Part shown: positions 23,743 to 33,983 of the stretch, piece after piece
Numbering within the stretch: position 1 is the first letter of the stretch
How the letters are laid out: the number at the start of each line of letters is the position of its first letter
Source: Candidatus Coprenecus pullistercoris
GTDB lineage: Bacteria; Bacteroidota; Bacteroidia; Bacteroidales; UBA932
Assembly (NCBI GenBank): GCA_019116965.1
Contig: DXAT01000037.1
Span: forward strand, 1-64,000
DNA length: 64,000 nt
Direction of reading: 5' to 3'
Position numbers and translations under genes: made by a program
The notes under the pieces: generated by a model
Told to the model about the DNA's origin: nothing
Database searches by the model: none
What the model saw: the letters and a program-made list of their open reading frames with translations, nothing else

Positions 23743-25370
23743 TGCTGGCCCGTCTGTCCATATCCAATTATGCCCTCATCAGTTCCCTGGATATCGAGTT
23801 TCCTGACGGTCTTGTAATAATCACAGGAGAGACCGGTGCCGGCAAGTCCATACTTCTGGGAGCCCTTTCCCTTGTTCTGGGCAAGAGGGCTGATTCCTCT
23901 GTCTTCAGTGACAACACCCGCAACTGTGTGGTGGAGGCCGAGTTCCACGACAAGTCCGGTCAGGAATACATACTCCGCAGGGTAATCACCCCTGCCGGGC
24001 GTTCCCGTTCGTTTCTCAATGACGAGCCGGTGTCGTTGGCGGAACTTGCTGCCATATCGGGCCGTATAATCGACATACACGGTCAGCATCAGCATCTGCT
24101 GCTCACCGACCCCGACTATAGGCTCGGGGTGATAGATCATTTTGCAGGTACTGCTCCGTTGTTGGATGAGTATAAAAAGGTATATGACGGGTACAATGCT
24201 GTGGAGGAGGAGGCGGCTTTGCTGGAGAAATCCATATCCGAGGCGGAGAGGGATGCCGAGTACCGTCAGTTCCAGTTGGATAAGCTGCGGGAAGCCGCTC
24301 TTGTCCCGGGAGAGATGGAGGCCCTGGAGCAGGAGCAGAAGGCACTGGCCCATGCGGAGGACATCCGTGCGGGTATGGATGCGGCCTATGCAGGCCTTAA
24401 CCCTCAGGGCTTGTCTGTCGCGCAGCTGCTTAAGGATGCCGCTGCCCGTCTGTCAAAATTCTCGGCCTGGGATGACCGCATTGAGTCTTTGGCCGCCCGG
24501 CTGGAATCCTGCAAGATAGAGATTTCGGACATAGAGAGAGAAATAGAGGACATATCTTCTTCTGTGACGGTCTCGCCTCGGAGACTGGAGGAGGTGGAGG
24601 AGAGGATGTCCCTGATATATTCCTTAGAAAGAAAATACGGCTGTGCCGATGTGGATGCGCTTATCGCCCTGAGGGATTCTCTGGCAACGGTGCTCGGAGG
24701 TACTGAGCAGATGCAGGAGAGGCTGTCGGCTCTGAGGCAGAGGCAGCAGGAGCTGGGAAAGCAGCGGGAGGTCTTGGCCCACAGGCTTTCGGAGCAGCGT
24801 CAGACTGCGTCAGAGGCTCTTTCCGGGGCTTTGCAGGAGGCTGTCAGGTCTCTGGAGATGCCTCACGCTGTGTTCAAGGCTGTGGTCTCCGCCAAGGACA
24901 GGCTGACCGCTACAGGTGCTGATACCCTGGACTTCATGTTCTCAGCCAACGGAGAGCATTCTCTCCGGGATATCTCCAAAGTAGCGTCCGGAGGAGAGCT
25001 CTCAAGGGTCATGCTGGCTCTCAAGGGACTTCTGGCAAGGTATACCTCCATGCCGGCCATGATATTCGATGAGATAGATACCGGAGTGTCAGGCAGGATT
25101 GCCGACAGGATGGGCGACATGATAGGACGGATGGGGCAGGATATGCAGATAATCGCCATCACCCATCTGCCTCAGATAGCCTCGAAGAAAGGCTCTCACT
25201 ATCTTGTGTACAAGGAGTTCGGCCATGACGGCAAAGCCGCCACCGGTATCCGCCGTATAGAAGGGGAGGAGCGGGTCATGGAGGTGGCCCGTATGCTGAG
25301 CGGCTCGGAGCTGACAGCAGCGGCTGTGCAGAATGCCCGCGAGCTTCTGGGCAAGGCAGGAAACCATTAA
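23742..25370 (+). CDS. recN: DNA repair protein RecN
   Basis: A 542-residue SMC-like ATPase that helps repair double-strand breaks. The N-terminal Walker A is GETGAGKSILLGAL (about 30-43). Two long coiled-coil arms (about 155-360) are rich in Glu, Arg and Leu. The C-terminal half has the ABC signature VASGGELSRVMLALK and Walker B MIFDEIDTGVSGRIADRMG. The length is near the family norm of about 550. The first codon overlaps the coaBC stop. The aminopeptidase P gene follows after 19 nt. Confidence 0.96.
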   Translation: MLARLSISNYALISSLDIEFPDGLVIITGETGAGKSILLGALSLVLGKRADSSVFSDNTRNCVVEAEFHDKSGQEYILRRVITPAGRSRSFLNDEPVSLAELAAISGRIIDIHGQHQHLLLTDPDYRLGVIDHFAGTAPLLDEYKKVYDGYNAVEEEAALLEKSISEAERDAEYRQFQLDKLREAALVPGEMEALEQEQKALAHAEDIRAGMDAAYAGLNPQGLSVAQLLKDAAARLSKFSAWDDRIESLAARLESCKIEISDIEREIEDISSSVTVSPRRLEEVEERMSLIYSLERKYGCADVDALIALRDSLATVLGGTEQMQERLSALRQRQQELGKQREVLAHRLSEQRQTASEALSGALQEAVRSLEMPHAVFKAVVSAKDRLTATGADTLDFMFSANGEHSLRDISKVASGGELSRVMLALKGLLARYTSMPAMIFDEIDTGVSGRIADRMGDMIGRMGQDMQIIAITHLPQIASKKGSHYLVYKEFGHDGKAATGIRRIEGEERVMEVARMLSGSELTAAAVQNARELLGKAGNH

Positions 25371-25389
25371 TCATTCATATATACTGTCA

Positions 25390-27123
25390 ATGGAAAGAAA
25401 AGAGCGTCTCGACCTTCTTCGCAAGGTCCTTGTCGGGGACGATATCTCGGCGATGATTATCCCTTCGACTGATCCGCATTTCGGGGAATACATCCCTGAT
25501 CATTATAAAGTGCTGGAATGGCTGTCCGGTTTCACCGGAGAGGCTGCGACTTTGGTCGTTACTCAGAAAGAAGCCGCGCTGTGGGTAGACTCCAGGTTCT
25601 TCATTCAGGCTGCGGCCCAGTTGGAGGGCAGTGGGATAGAGATGATGAAACTGAAGGTAGAGGGTACGCCGTCGGTTGCGGACTGGCTCAAGGCCCGTCT
25701 GGATGCGGACGACATAGTCGCTATGGACGAGGACCTGTTCCCGTATTCGGAGTATATGGAGATGACGGATTCGCTGGCGCCTCTCTCTCCCGCTTTGATA
25801 GAGGATCCTTTCGATAAGATATGGAAGGACCGTCCGGCCCTTCAGTTCAATCCTGTGCGCTATGTGGACGGGACTGTCAGCGGAGAGTCCGTGTCATCGA
25901 AGCATAGCCGTCTGGTAGAGAGACTCAAAGGCCCCGTGCCGTTCGCTTATGTAGTGACGGCTTTGGACGAGGTTGCCTGGCTGTGCAATATCCGCGGTAC
26001 TGACATCGAGTACAATCCCCTGGCTCTGTCCTATGCCGTGGTTACAGAGGAATGTATAACGCTTTTCCTGCGTCAGGAGATGCTTAGCCGCGAGGCGATG
26101 TCCTCTCTTCTCGGTCAGGGCGTGGTGCTGAGGGATTATGAGGAGTTCGGACGGTTTCTGAAGGCATTGCCTAAGACATGCGTGAGGATATTCTCTTCCG
26201 GAAAGATAACTGCAAGGTATTTCTTCGCGGCCATGGACAATATTCACCAGCATGCTCCGTTCCGTCCTTATGAGCCTGATCCGGTCGCCGGAGGAACACT
26301 GGCCTCCATGAAGGCAGTCAAGAACAGTGTTGAGCTCGAAGGGTTCCGCCGTGCGTTCGTCGAGGATGCCAAGGCCATGGCCAAGGTGATAGACTGGGTC
26401 AGGGCCAATGCCGGCAGCGGCATTACCGAGCATGATGTGGCGATGAAGCTGATAGAGTGCCGCAGCGAGTGTCCTGACTATCTCGGAGAGAGTTTTCCGG
26501 CAATAGTCGCTTTCGGAGCCAATGCAGCCCTACCCCACTATATGCCGCCGGCACAGGGAAGTGCCGTCATCCGTCCGGAGGGATTTCTTCTTATCGATAC
26601 CGGCGGGCAGTACACTTACGGCACTACGGACACTACCAGGACTATACCTCTCGGACCGTTGACTCAGAGACAGAAGGATGACTATACGGCGGTTCTGAAA
26701 GGAATGATAGATCTGAGCATGGCTGTATTCTATAAGGGAATGAGGGGCTGTCTGCTGGATATTCTGGCACGGGGTCCGGTCATGAAGGCCGGAAGGATGT
26801 ATCTTCACGGTACGAGTCACGGTATAGGCCACAATCTTTGCGTGCATGAGGGACCTCAGAGCATCCGCATGGAGGAGAACAGGGTGCCGCTGCAGGAAGG
26901 TATGGTGATGTCCAACGAGCCGGCGGCGTATATCGAGGGAGAATACGGCATCAGGCACGAGAATGTCATCACTGTTGTGCGTCGTGATGGGGAGTTCTAC
27001 GGATTCGAGACTCTTACGGTTCTTCCCATAGACCTCTCTCCCGTGAATTACGATATGCTCGATTCACAGGAGAGGAAGTGGATAGAGGAGTTCAATAGCC
27101 GCTGCAGGACTATTCTTGGATGA
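25390..27123 (+). CDS. Xaa-Pro aminopeptidase (M24B, aminopeptidase P)
   Basis: A 577-residue cytoplasmic peptidase that removes the first residue from peptides with Pro at position two. The ATG at 25390 is preferred; the longer in-frame start runs into recN. Two creatinase-like N-terminal domains (about 1-300) precede the pita-bread catalytic domain. Metal ligands are visible: D in LLIDTGGQY, D in TTDTTRT, H in GTSHGIGHNLCVHEGP, and E in NEPAAYIEGEYG and HENVITVV. This is the long form (about 590 residues) like eukaryotic XPNPEP1. Its end overlaps the convergent LysM gene by 14 nt. Confidence 0.94.
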   Translation: MERKERLDLLRKVLVGDDISAMIIPSTDPHFGEYIPDHYKVLEWLSGFTGEAATLVVTQKEAALWVDSRFFIQAAAQLEGSGIEMMKLKVEGTPSVADWLKARLDADDIVAMDEDLFPYSEYMEMTDSLAPLSPALIEDPFDKIWKDRPALQFNPVRYVDGTVSGESVSSKHSRLVERLKGPVPFAYVVTALDEVAWLCNIRGTDIEYNPLALSYAVVTEECITLFLRQEMLSREAMSSLLGQGVVLRDYEEFGRFLKALPKTCVRIFSSGKITARYFFAAMDNIHQHAPFRPYEPDPVAGGTLASMKAVKNSVELEGFRRAFVEDAKAMAKVIDWVRANAGSGITEHDVAMKLIECRSECPDYLGESFPAIVAFGANAALPHYMPPAQGSAVIRPEGFLLIDTGGQYTYGTTDTTRTIPLGPLTQRQKDDYTAVLKGMIDLSMAVFYKGMRGCLLDILARGPVMKAGRMYLHGTSHGIGHNLCVHEGPQSIRMEENRVPLQEGMVMSNEPAAYIEGEYGIRHENVITVVRRDGEFYGFETLTVLPIDLSPVNYDMLDSQERKWIEEFNSRCRTILG

Positions 27124-28792
27124 TGTTCCAGTCCTCAGTGAAACATATATCCCGGAAAGCTCCGTTGTAGAAGCCCGAGCCGGGAGCATAAGGGAGGAAG
27201 AGTACATCCGACTGGAGGAGGCTTTTCCTCTCATTTATTATGGATGACGGGTAGCTCCTGCCGTAGGCGTTCATGGCTTCAACGAAAAAGGTCAGGATGT
27301 CGTATCCCTGATAGGAGAATGATGTGGGCTCGGTGTTGAACGCAGCTGCATACCGATGGATGAAATCCATGACTTCAGGGCGGTTGTAGTCTATGTGGTA
27401 TGACAGGGACATCCTCAGTCCGAGTGCATGCAGGTAGTTGGTCTCCATCGTGTCGAAGCCTTTCCACTTGCCCTGCCCGAATACTTCGATTCTATAGCGT
27501 CCGGAACTCTTTATGAGGTTAAGGTTGCGGAGTGCGTCTGTCACGAAAGCCTCGTTCATCGAGGGCAGGAGCACTATGTTGGGTCCTTTGCTGTCAAGAT
27601 GCTTGCGCATGGCCATGTCTGCGCCGCGTCCCTCGAGGAATTTGTAGCTGAAGGTACTGTAGGGAATGCCTCTGCTCTCAAGGCCGTTGACGGTCTCCGC
27701 CATGGCCTGGGACTCTCCGTATCCGTCTTCGAAAATCACTAGCACAGAGGCTGTCGTATCGGCATTGTACCGTGCCGCGATTCCGTCTAACTGGTGCCCG
27801 GTCGCAGTGGAGGACAGGGGAGGGAAGAAATAGAAACAGGGATTGTCTTCTGCGAGTATGGCTGTGTTCTGGTCCAGAGGAGATACGACCGGTATTCCTT
27901 TGCGCTTCGCGTATGCCGCCACCGGTTGCATGTCTCTTTCGGAGACAGGGCCTATAATCAGTTCACTGCCGTCCAAAACACCATCAGAGAGCATCTCCCA
28001 TGCACTTCCGTAATCGTTGATATCCACAGTGTTGATGATGAAGCGATCAAACTTCCCCTGCTCTTTCAGGTCTGCCGCAGCAGTGAGTACGCCGGCGTAG
28101 AAGTCAGCTGCGTATGCATTCATCCCGTCTGTCTGTACGCTGACATTGAACGGCAGCACTACGGATATGATGTATGGACCTTTGTCATAAAGTCCGGCCC
28201 GGACGGTGTCAGCCACCACTGCAGGCGAATTTTCTGCGGCGGATGTGTCCGCGGCCGGGAATCTCAGGGCAGAAGTGTCGGCCGCGTTTCCGGAGACTCT
28301 GTATCCTTCATCGGGGATGTAGACGCTGCGGATACGCTTTTTGGAAGTCGTATCGATATCATTCAGTGAGATGATGGCCTCGATGCTGGTATTGAACCTT
28401 ACGGCCACATCGTCCAGCGTCTCATACCATTTCATTTTGTATTTCCGGTATTTTTTACCGGTAGCGGAACTTTTGTCCGTACTGGGGACGGATTCTGACG
28501 GTTCCTGCTGCTCCGGGGATGCGGGGATATAGATGAGCATTCCCGCTTTCAGCCCCTCGCTGAGAGACGGATTGGCTTTCTCAATCCTGTCAGCCGTCAC
28601 CCCATAGGCTTTGGATATGGAGTACAGGGTCTGTCCCTGCAGGACCTTGTGCACATAATGGAGCTCGCCTTTGAGATTGACTTTTTCGGAGGATATCTCC
28701 ACCGGAGTGGGGACAAATTCCTGGGCGAGTGCGGCACCGGAGTACGGCAGGAGCAGGGAAAGGCAGAGCAGAGCTGTCAGCAGTCTTTTCAT
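27110..28792 (-). CDS. LysM domain plus periplasmic-binding-protein fusion
   Basis: A 560-residue exported protein. A signal peptide (about 1-23) is followed by two LysM-like modules: [27 protein letters not shown] (read in parts) and, at about 118-160, [26 protein letters not shown]. After a Ser/Ala/Thr linker, residues about 210-555 form a type I periplasmic-binding fold like the substrate-binding proteins of branched-chain amino-acid transporters ([37 protein letters not shown] in parts, [13 protein letters not shown]). No permease genes are near. LysM should anchor it to peptidoglycan; the resemblance to LpoA-like regulators of cell-wall synthesis is worth noting. It starts in an ATGA overlap with the purC stop. 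Confidence 0.88.
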   Translation of the reverse strand: MKRLLTALLCLSLLLPYSGAALAQEFVPTPVEISSEKVNLKGELHYVHKVLQGQTLYSISKAYGVTADRIEKANPSLSEGLKAGMLIYIPASPEQQEPSESVPSTDKSSATGKKYRKYKMKWYETLDDVAVRFNTSIEAIISLNDIDTTSKKRIRSVYIPDEGYRVSGNAADTSALRFPAADTSAAENSPAVVADTVRAGLYDKGPYIISVVLPFNVSVQTDGMNAYAADFYAGVLTAAADLKEQGKFDRFIINTVDINDYGSAWEMLSDGVLDGSELIIGPVSERDMQPVAAYAKRKGIPVVSPLDQNTAILAEDNPCFYFFPPLSSTATGHQLDGIAARYNADTTASVLVIFEDGYGESQAMAETVNGLESRGIPYSTFSYKFLEGRGADMAMRKHLDSKGPNIVLLPSMNEAFVTDALRNLNLIKSSGRYRIEVFGQGKWKGFDTMETNYLHALGLRMSLSYHIDYNRPEVMDFIHRYAAAFNTEPTSFSYQGYDILTFFVEAMNAYGRSYPSSIINERKSLLQSDVLFLPYAPGSGFYNGAFRDICFTEDWNIIQE

Positions 28793-29742
28793 ACGAGTCG
28801 GGCGAGAGTATTGTTGATGTTGTCCTCGATGCGTCTGTAGGGATCATCACCGTATTCTGCCGGCTCGAATTTCCTGCCTGTGATATGCTCGTAGAGCTCG
28901 ATGTATCTTTCCGATATGATGCGGATGCGCTCATCGGTCATCTCCGGGACTTTCTGTCCGGGCTGTCCGCTGAATCCGTTTTCCATGAGCCATTCGCGGA
29001 CAAACTCCTTGGAGAGCTGTCTCTGCGCCTCACCTTTGGCGAAGCGCTCTTCGTAGCCGTCAGCGTAGAAGTATCTGGAAGAATCGGGAGTATGTATCTC
29101 GTCTATGAGGTATATCTCCCCGTCTCTTTTCCCGAATTCATATTTGGTGTCCACAAGTATCAGACCTCTCTGAGCGGCCATCTCGGTACCCCTTTGGAAA
29201 AGTCTGAGGGCATAGTCTTCAAGTTTGGCATAATCCTCGGCCGATACCAGTCCACGGCGGATGATCTCCTCTCTGGAGATATCCTCGTCATGAGTGCCTA
29301 TCTCGGCTTTTGTGGTAGGTGTGATGATGGGGCTCTCGAACTTCTGGTGCTCGCGCATGCCGTCGGGGATGCGTACTCCGCATATCTCACGGGCGCCGTT
29401 CTTGTAGGCCCTCCATGAACTGCCGGTGAGGTAGCCTCTGACGATCATCTCTATGGGCAGCCCCTGGCATTTGTAGCCGACTGTGACCATGGGGTCCGGA
29501 GACGATATCTTCCAGTTCTGTACGATGTCGGAAGTGGCGTCCAGGAACATGGATGCTATCTGGTTGAGCACCTGACCTTTGTAGGGTATGCCTTTGGGCA
29601 GGATCACATCAAAGGCCGATATGCGGTCAGTGGCGATCATCGCTATGAATTTGTCGTCTATGGTGTAGACATCGCGGACTTTCCCCTCGTATTTGGCGGT
29701 CTGATGTCTGAAGTTGTAGTCTGTGTGGGTAATGGCATTCAT
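28789..29742 (-). CDS. purC: SAICAR synthetase PurC
   Basis: A 317-residue ATP-dependent ligase that joins CAIR and aspartate in purine synthesis. The ATG at 29742 gives the normal start, [11 protein letters not shown]; the frame is open upstream into the glycosyltransferase gene but not coding there. Motifs include the N-terminal [33 protein letters not shown], and [11 protein letters not shown] plus [13 protein letters not shown], the two family signatures. The length is that of the longer (eukaryote/Bacteroidetes) PurC type. The stop overlaps the next start by 4 nt. Confidence 0.96.
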   Translation of the reverse strand: MNAITHTDYNFRHQTAKYEGKVRDVYTIDDKFIAMIATDRISAFDVILPKGIPYKGQVLNQIASMFLDATSDIVQNWKISSPDPMVTVGYKCQGLPIEMIVRGYLTGSSWRAYKNGAREICGVRIPDGMREHQKFESPIITPTTKAEIGTHDEDISREEIIRRGLVSAEDYAKLEDYALRLFQRGTEMAAQRGLILVDTKYEFGKRDGEIYLIDEIHTPDSSRYFYADGYEERFAKGEAQRQLSKEFVREWLMENGFSGQPGQKVPEMTDERIRIISERYIELYEHITGRKFEPAEYGDDPYRRIEDNINNTLARLV

Positions 29743-29753
29743 GACAATATGTT

Positions 29754-30872
29754 TTATAAGGTGTTGTAAAAATCTATCAAATTGGTACAGAACCGCTTCC
29801 AGGAGAGGCGGTCTTTCTCTCGCCTGATGGCTTCCATACAGCCGCTGCGTATGCTCCCGTCGGAGAAATATCGTATGACAGCCTCTTTGACGGCTTCGGG
29901 GCTTATACTGTCCGTAACAAGTCCCGTGCCTCTTTCTCCGATCATCTCCCTGAGACCGCCGACTGCCGTGGTGATCATGGGCAATTCGAAGTGATAGGCT
30001 ATCGAGCTGATGCCGCTTTGGGTAGCGGAGCGGTAAGGCAGTACGCACAAGTCGGACGCACAGAAGAAATCGGCTACCTCGCTGTCGCTTATGAACCTGT
30101 CGAACAGATGTATGCGGCTGCGGTTCGGATTGGTGTCGATAAGTCTCCGATAGCGTTCAAATGAGCCGTAAGGCTCTCCCGCAATGATCAGCTGGTAGGA
30201 GTCGTCAAGCATGGCGAACGCCTCCAGAAGGATGTCCAGTCCTTTGTACTCACGGATCAGTCCGAAGAACAGCAGGGTCTTCATGGACGGGTCGACGCCG
30301 ACGGACTGTGCGGCTCGGAGTCTCGGCACCGCCTCTCCGAAATTGGAGTAGACAGGGTGAGGAGACACGATGTACCTGGCGTCAGGCATGATGCTCATCA
30401 GGTCATCCCTTACCGCGTTGCACAGGACTACGAATCCGTCATGTCCTTTGAGGTAATATGAGGTCAGCGGACGGTCAAAGAAGTGTCTCTCGTGCGGGAT
30501 GACATTGTCCAGAATCGATATTACCTTGCAGTTTCTGGGCATGTGTCTTGCCACATATCCCTGTGAGGGAGCGAAATACGGCATCCAGTACCGCATCAGC
30601 AGCAGATCCGGCTCCCACGCGGAGATGATACGGGCTGTCCTGATGTACGACAGTGGATTGGCTGTGTCGAGTACAGCGACGGCCTCGAACGGAGGCCGGC
30701 AGCTGTCTTCAATATACTGTGTCTTTCCCGGAAAGAGGAATTCCGGATACTGTCTTTTGAAATTATACGCCCGTACCGTGCATATCCCGGACAGCTCCTC
30801 GTACAGCGAGGTGTTGAACTGGGATATTCCGCCCCTGAAAGGGGGAAAGCAGGATAGGATCGCGGCTTTCAA
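29754..30872 (-). CDS. Glycosyltransferase family 4 (GT-B)
   Basis: A 372-residue GT-B glycosyltransferase. The N-terminal domain opens with [19 protein letters not shown], the usual acceptor-side loop of GT4 enzymes. The C-terminal domain shows [19 protein letters not shown] and the nucleotide-sugar motif [20 protein letters not shown] in parts, with the E of the EX7E motif apparently replaced around SATQSGIS. It likely adds a sugar to a lipid-linked or surface glycan. No other polysaccharide genes are close, so the product is unknown. It lies between the Skp-like gene (4 nt) and purC (11 nt). Confidence 0.9.
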   Translation of the reverse strand: MKAAILSCFPPFRGGISQFNTSLYEELSGICTVRAYNFKRQYPEFLFPGKTQYIEDSCRPPFEAVAVLDTANPLSYIRTARIISAWEPDLLLMRYWMPYFAPSQGYVARHMPRNCKVISILDNVIPHERHFFDRPLTSYYLKGHDGFVVLCNAVRDDLMSIMPDARYIVSPHPVYSNFGEAVPRLRAAQSVGVDPSMKTLLFFGLIREYKGLDILLEAFAMLDDSYQLIIAGEPYGSFERYRRLIDTNPNRSRIHLFDRFISDSEVADFFCASDLCVLPYRSATQSGISSIAYHFELPMITTAVGGLREMIGERGTGLVTDSISPEAVKEAVIRYFSDGSIRSGCMEAIRREKDRLSWKRFCTNLIDFYNTL

Positions 30873-30876
30873 GGTG

Positions 30877-31488
30877 TCAGTTCTTGTTTCTGTTCTTTAT
30901 GTATTCCTCGTTGAGGCCTTTGAGTATCTCGTCCGTGATGTTGAGGGAGGAGTCTCCGTTGAGGACAGTGTTGGTGGTGCCGTTTGTGGTCAGAATCAAT
31001 GAAAACTGCTTGTCCTTGTTGTATTTGCCGACATATGTGTTTATGGCGTCCATGACTCTGTTGTACATGACATTGGTCTCGTCAGCCATCTCCATCTGCT
31101 TCTGGTTGATGAGCTGCCTCAGTTCCTGGTCGCGCAGGGCAAGTTCCTGCTCTGTGCTCTGTGCCTGGGACATGGTCAGAAGACCTTTCTGCATCTTCTC
31201 CTGATAGCCCTTTATATCGTTCTCCAAAGCGCGTGTCTGCTTGTTGACATCGTTCTCTATCGCGGAGGCCTTGCTCTGGAGCTCGGTGTTCAGGTCGTTG
31301 AACATGTCGTATCCGTTGACCAGTGAGTCTAAGTTGATATAGACGATGTCGCCCTTTGCGGCAACGGCACCGGTGCTTTCTTCGGTCATGCCGCTTTCGG
31401 CCTTGTCCTTACCGTTGAAGTGCAGGAAATAGAGCGCGGCTACTGCCAGCAGAAGAATGATGTTGAGAGTAAGATTTAAATTTTTCAT
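30877..31488 (-). CDS. OmpH/Skp-family periplasmic chaperone-like protein
   Basis: 203 residues from the ATG at 31488; a start ten codons upstream is less likely. A single N-terminal hydrophobic segment (LNIILLLAVAALYFLHF) may be an uncleaved anchor. The rest has the Skp/OmpH plan: strand IVYINLDSLVNGYDMF, a long coiled coil (about 65-145) rich in Gln/Glu/Lys (LRQLINQKQMEMADE), then strands FSLILTTNG and LNITDEIL. Skp proteins carry unfolded outer-membrane proteins to BamA. A second member, with a cleavable signal, lies at 36544. The membrane anchor is the difference between the two. Confidence 0.88.
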   Translation of the reverse strand: MKNLNLTLNIILLLAVAALYFLHFNGKDKAESGMTEESTGAVAAKGDIVYINLDSLVNGYDMFNDLNTELQSKASAIENDVNKQTRALENDIKGYQEKMQKGLLTMSQAQSTEQELALRDQELRQLINQKQMEMADETNVMYNRVMDAINTYVGKYNKDKQFSLILTTNGTTNTVLNGDSSLNITDEILKGLNEEYIKNRNKN

Positions 31489-31522
31489 GCCTGATATCTG
31501 TTGTTTTGAACGATTCAAAATA

Positions 31523-31530
31523 CAAAAATA
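31523..31530 (-). promoter_or_regulatory. -7 box for the Skp-like/GT4/purC operon
   Basis: TATTTTTG on the minus strand matches TAnnTTTG. It lies 34 nt before the ATG at 31488, just past the pdxJ stop. Confidence 0.5.
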
Positions 31531-31548
31531 ACAAAAAAACCTTATGTG

Positions 31549-32274
31549 TCAACTGAGTGCCAGCCGGATTTCCCTGAGGTACATGGAGACTGTATTCTCA
31601 AGGCCGTAGTAGAGGGCATCGCAGATAAGCGCGTGCCCGATGGACACCTCGTCTATATACGGAATGGTGTGTATGAAGTAACGCAGGTTGTCGAGGTTGA
31701 GGTCATGGCCGGCGTTGAGGCCAAGACCGCATCCGGCTGCCGTTTCGGCGGCTTTCACATATTTTTCTATGGCCCTTTCCTTATTCCGGCTGTATGCGGA
31801 TGCGTATGCCTCGGTGTAGAGCTCGACTCTGTCGCACCCTGTGTCGGAGGCGTGCCTGATCATCTCCGGATCGGGGTCTATGAATATGGATGTGCGGATG
31901 CCGGCTTTCTTGAACCGGCTGCAGATGTCCTTAAGGAAGCCCTTGTTGCGGATGGTGTCCCAGCCGGCGTTGGAGGTGAGTACATTCTCCGCGTCCGGTA
32001 CGAGTGTCACCTGGGCAGGCCGGATCTCCAGCACCAAGTCGGTGAAGGAAGGTATGGGGTTGCCCTCGATGTTGAATTCGGTCGAGAGCACCGGCTTGAG
32101 GGAACGCACATCGCTGTAGCGGATATGCCTTTCGTCAGGTCTGGGGTGAACAGTGATGCCCTGGGCCCCGAACCTTTCGCAGTCAAGTGCGGCTTTGATC
32201 ACATCGGGCATATTGCCTCCGCGGGCATTGCGGAGAGTGGCGAATTTGTTTATGTTTACGCTCAAACGGGTCAT
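31549..32274 (-). CDS. pdxJ: Pyridoxine 5'-phosphate synthase PdxJ
   Basis: A 241-residue TIM-barrel enzyme that forms pyridoxine 5'-phosphate from 1-deoxyxylulose 5-phosphate and 3-amino-2-oxopropyl phosphate. The ATG at 32274 gives the family N-terminus [19 protein letters not shown]. Other landmarks are [53 protein letters not shown] and [13 protein letters not shown]. Its -7 box (32298-32291) faces the nadK promoter. It is divergent from nadK. Confidence 0.96.
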   Translation of the reverse strand: MTRLSVNINKFATLRNARGGNMPDVIKAALDCERFGAQGITVHPRPDERHIRYSDVRSLKPVLSTEFNIEGNPIPSFTDLVLEIRPAQVTLVPDAENVLTSNAGWDTIRNKGFLKDICSRFKKAGIRTSIFIDPDPEMIRHASDTGCDRVELYTEAYASAYSRNKERAIEKYVKAAETAAGCGLGLNAGHDLNLDNLRYFIHTIPYIDEVSIGHALICDALYYGLENTVSMYLREIRLALS

Positions 32275-32290
32275 GGTTTTTGATTTTTTG

Positions 32291-32330
32291 CAAAAATAAG
32301 GCATTAATCAAAATAAAATCACAATATTTG
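32291..32330. promoter_or_regulatory. Divergent promoters of pdxJ and nadK
   Basis: TATTTTTG on the minus strand (32298-32291) is a full -7 match, 16 nt before the pdxJ ATG. AATATTTG (32323-32330) on the plus strand is a weaker match, 26 nt before nadK. The same string, CAATATTTGCAG, occurs before susC. Confidence 0.45.
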
Positions 32331-32356
32331 CAGATTATAACCGAAAAATTCAAGAA

Positions 32357-33271
32357 ATGCATTTCGCCCTTTACGGACGCAATATCGGACCGGATGCGGG
32401 AAAGCGGATGGCGGCGCTTGTCGGACACCTTATTAATAAAGGTGTGCGGCTGTCGTTGTTCGTGGATCTCGTGGAGGCACTGCAGGCGGCCGGGCTCACG
32501 GAGCTGCCGTGCGGAAGATTTTCCAGCGGCTGCGATCTTCCGGAGGATGTGGATGTGTTTTTGTCTCTCGGCGGGGACGGGACATTCCTGAGCTCTCTGA
32601 CAATGGTCAAGGACAGGGAAATCCCGGTGGCCGGAGTCAACTTCGGGCGTCTGGGCTTCCTTACTTCGGCCGGCAGTCCGGATGCCGGATGCTCGCTTGT
32701 GGACAGGATTGTGGCCGGAGACTATTCGGTGGAGAGCAGGAGCTTGCTGAGGATGTCGTATGAGGGGCTTCCCGAGGATTTTTACCCATATGCCCTCAAT
32801 GAGATATCCATGCAGCGCGTGGGACCCAATATGATAGGCATAGAGGTGGCCATAGACGGCATGCGCATTCCTACATATTGGGCGGACGGTCTGCTGATAG
32901 CCACACCCACAGGCTCTACGGCCTATTCGCTGAGTGTGGGCGGTCCCGTGGTGGTACCCGGGTCATCGGTGTTCATCATTACGCCCATGTCTCCGCACAA
33001 CCTCAATGTCCGTCCCCTCATCGTTCCGGATACTTCGGTGGTGGATGTGACCATAAAGTCGGCCGGACGCAGGACGGTGCTGTCGGCGGACAACCGTTCT
33101 GCGGACATGCTCGGTGGCTGGACGGTGAGGGTGAGCAAGGCTCCGTTCCCGCTCAAGTGCGTCACTTTCGGCCGCAACGGTTTTTTCGAGGCTCTCAACG
33201 AGAAGCTGCTTTGGGGAGAAGACCGCAGGAACGACAGGGCTGTGTATGGCAGAGATATAAAATTGATATAG
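32357..33271 (+). CDS. nadK: NAD kinase
   Basis: A 304-residue enzyme that phosphorylates NAD to NADP. The ATP-binding motif is LSLGGDGTFLSS (about 72-83). The family's central signature is NEISMQRVGPNMIGIEV, and the glycine-rich segment follows: ADGLLIATPTGSTAYSLSVGGP in parts, then IITPMSPHNLNVRPLI. The gene is 7 nt upstream of uppS. The order nadK-uppS-bamA-skp looks like one transcript for cofactor supply and envelope growth. Confidence 0.96.
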   Translation: MHFALYGRNIGPDAGKRMAALVGHLINKGVRLSLFVDLVEALQAAGLTELPCGRFSSGCDLPEDVDVFLSLGGDGTFLSSLTMVKDREIPVAGVNFGRLGFLTSAGSPDAGCSLVDRIVAGDYSVESRSLLRMSYEGLPEDFYPYALNEISMQRVGPNMIGIEVAIDGMRIPTYWADGLLIATPTGSTAYSLSVGGPVVVPGSSVFIITPMSPHNLNVRPLIVPDTSVVDVTIKSAGRRTVLSADNRSADMLGGWTVRVSKAPFPLKCVTFGRNGFFEALNEKLLWGEDRRNDRAVYGRDIKLI

Positions 33272-33278
33272 TTTTGAT

Positions 33279-33983
33279 ATGATACCGGAACATGTGGCCA
33301 TAATAATGGACGGCAACGGACGCTGGGCGAAGATGCGCGGAAAGGAGCGTGTGTTCGGCCATCACGAGGGGACCGAAAGTGTGCGGGCCTGCTCGGAATA
33401 TGCTGTGGAGGCAGGTATAAAGTATCTGAGTTTCTTTGCTTTCTCCGAGGAGAACTGGAACAGGCCTGAAGCCGAGGTCTCCGAGCTGATGCGTCTTATG
33501 GCGCTGTCGATTCTCAACGAGCGACCTACATTCATGAAGAACAACATCAGGTTCAGGGTGGTGGGCAACCGCAGCCGCCTGTCCGACGAGCTCAATCACG
33601 ATATAGACGAAGCCGTGAGGGTGACCTCGGTAAATACAGGACTTACCCTTATAGTATTCCTCAGCTACAGCGGGAAATGGGATATCGAGCAGGCTGCGGC
33701 CAGGTTTGCCGCGGCAGGAGCGCCCGAGGGACATTTCGGGGAGTATCTTGCCACGGCCGGAATCCCCGACCCCGACCTTCTGATCCGGACCAGCGGTGAG
33801 CAGCGGATAAGCAATTTCATGCTCTGGCAGTGTGCTTATACCGAATTTTATTTTACTCCGGTGCTTTGGCCCGATTTTCGCAAATCGGAGTTCCGTCAGG
33901 CTCTTGAGGAGTTTGCATCCCGTCAACGGAGGTTCGGAAAGACGGGAGACCAGATAAATGTTGAAACGAAACTCTCTGAATGA
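33279..33983 (+). CDS. uppS: Isoprenyl transferase (undecaprenyl diphosphate synthase)
   Basis: A 234-residue cis-prenyltransferase that makes the C55 lipid carrier of cell-wall synthesis. The family signature is HVAIIMDGNGRWAKMRG, including the catalytic Asp. FFAFSEENWNRP follows (conserved region III). The C-terminal signature is LLIRTSGEQRISNFMLWQCAY, read in parts, with TEFYFTPVLWPDF after it. The last four bases (ATGA) are shared with the start of bamA, so the two are translationally coupled. Confidence 0.96.
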   Translation: MIPEHVAIIMDGNGRWAKMRGKERVFGHHEGTESVRACSEYAVEAGIKYLSFFAFSEENWNRPEAEVSELMRLMALSILNERPTFMKNNIRFRVVGNRSRLSDELNHDIDEAVRVTSVNTGLTLIVFLSYSGKWDIEQAAARFAAAGAPEGHFGEYLATAGIPDPDLLIRTSGEQRISNFMLWQCAYTEFYFTPVLWPDFRKSEFRQALEEFASRQRRFGKTGDQINVETKLSE

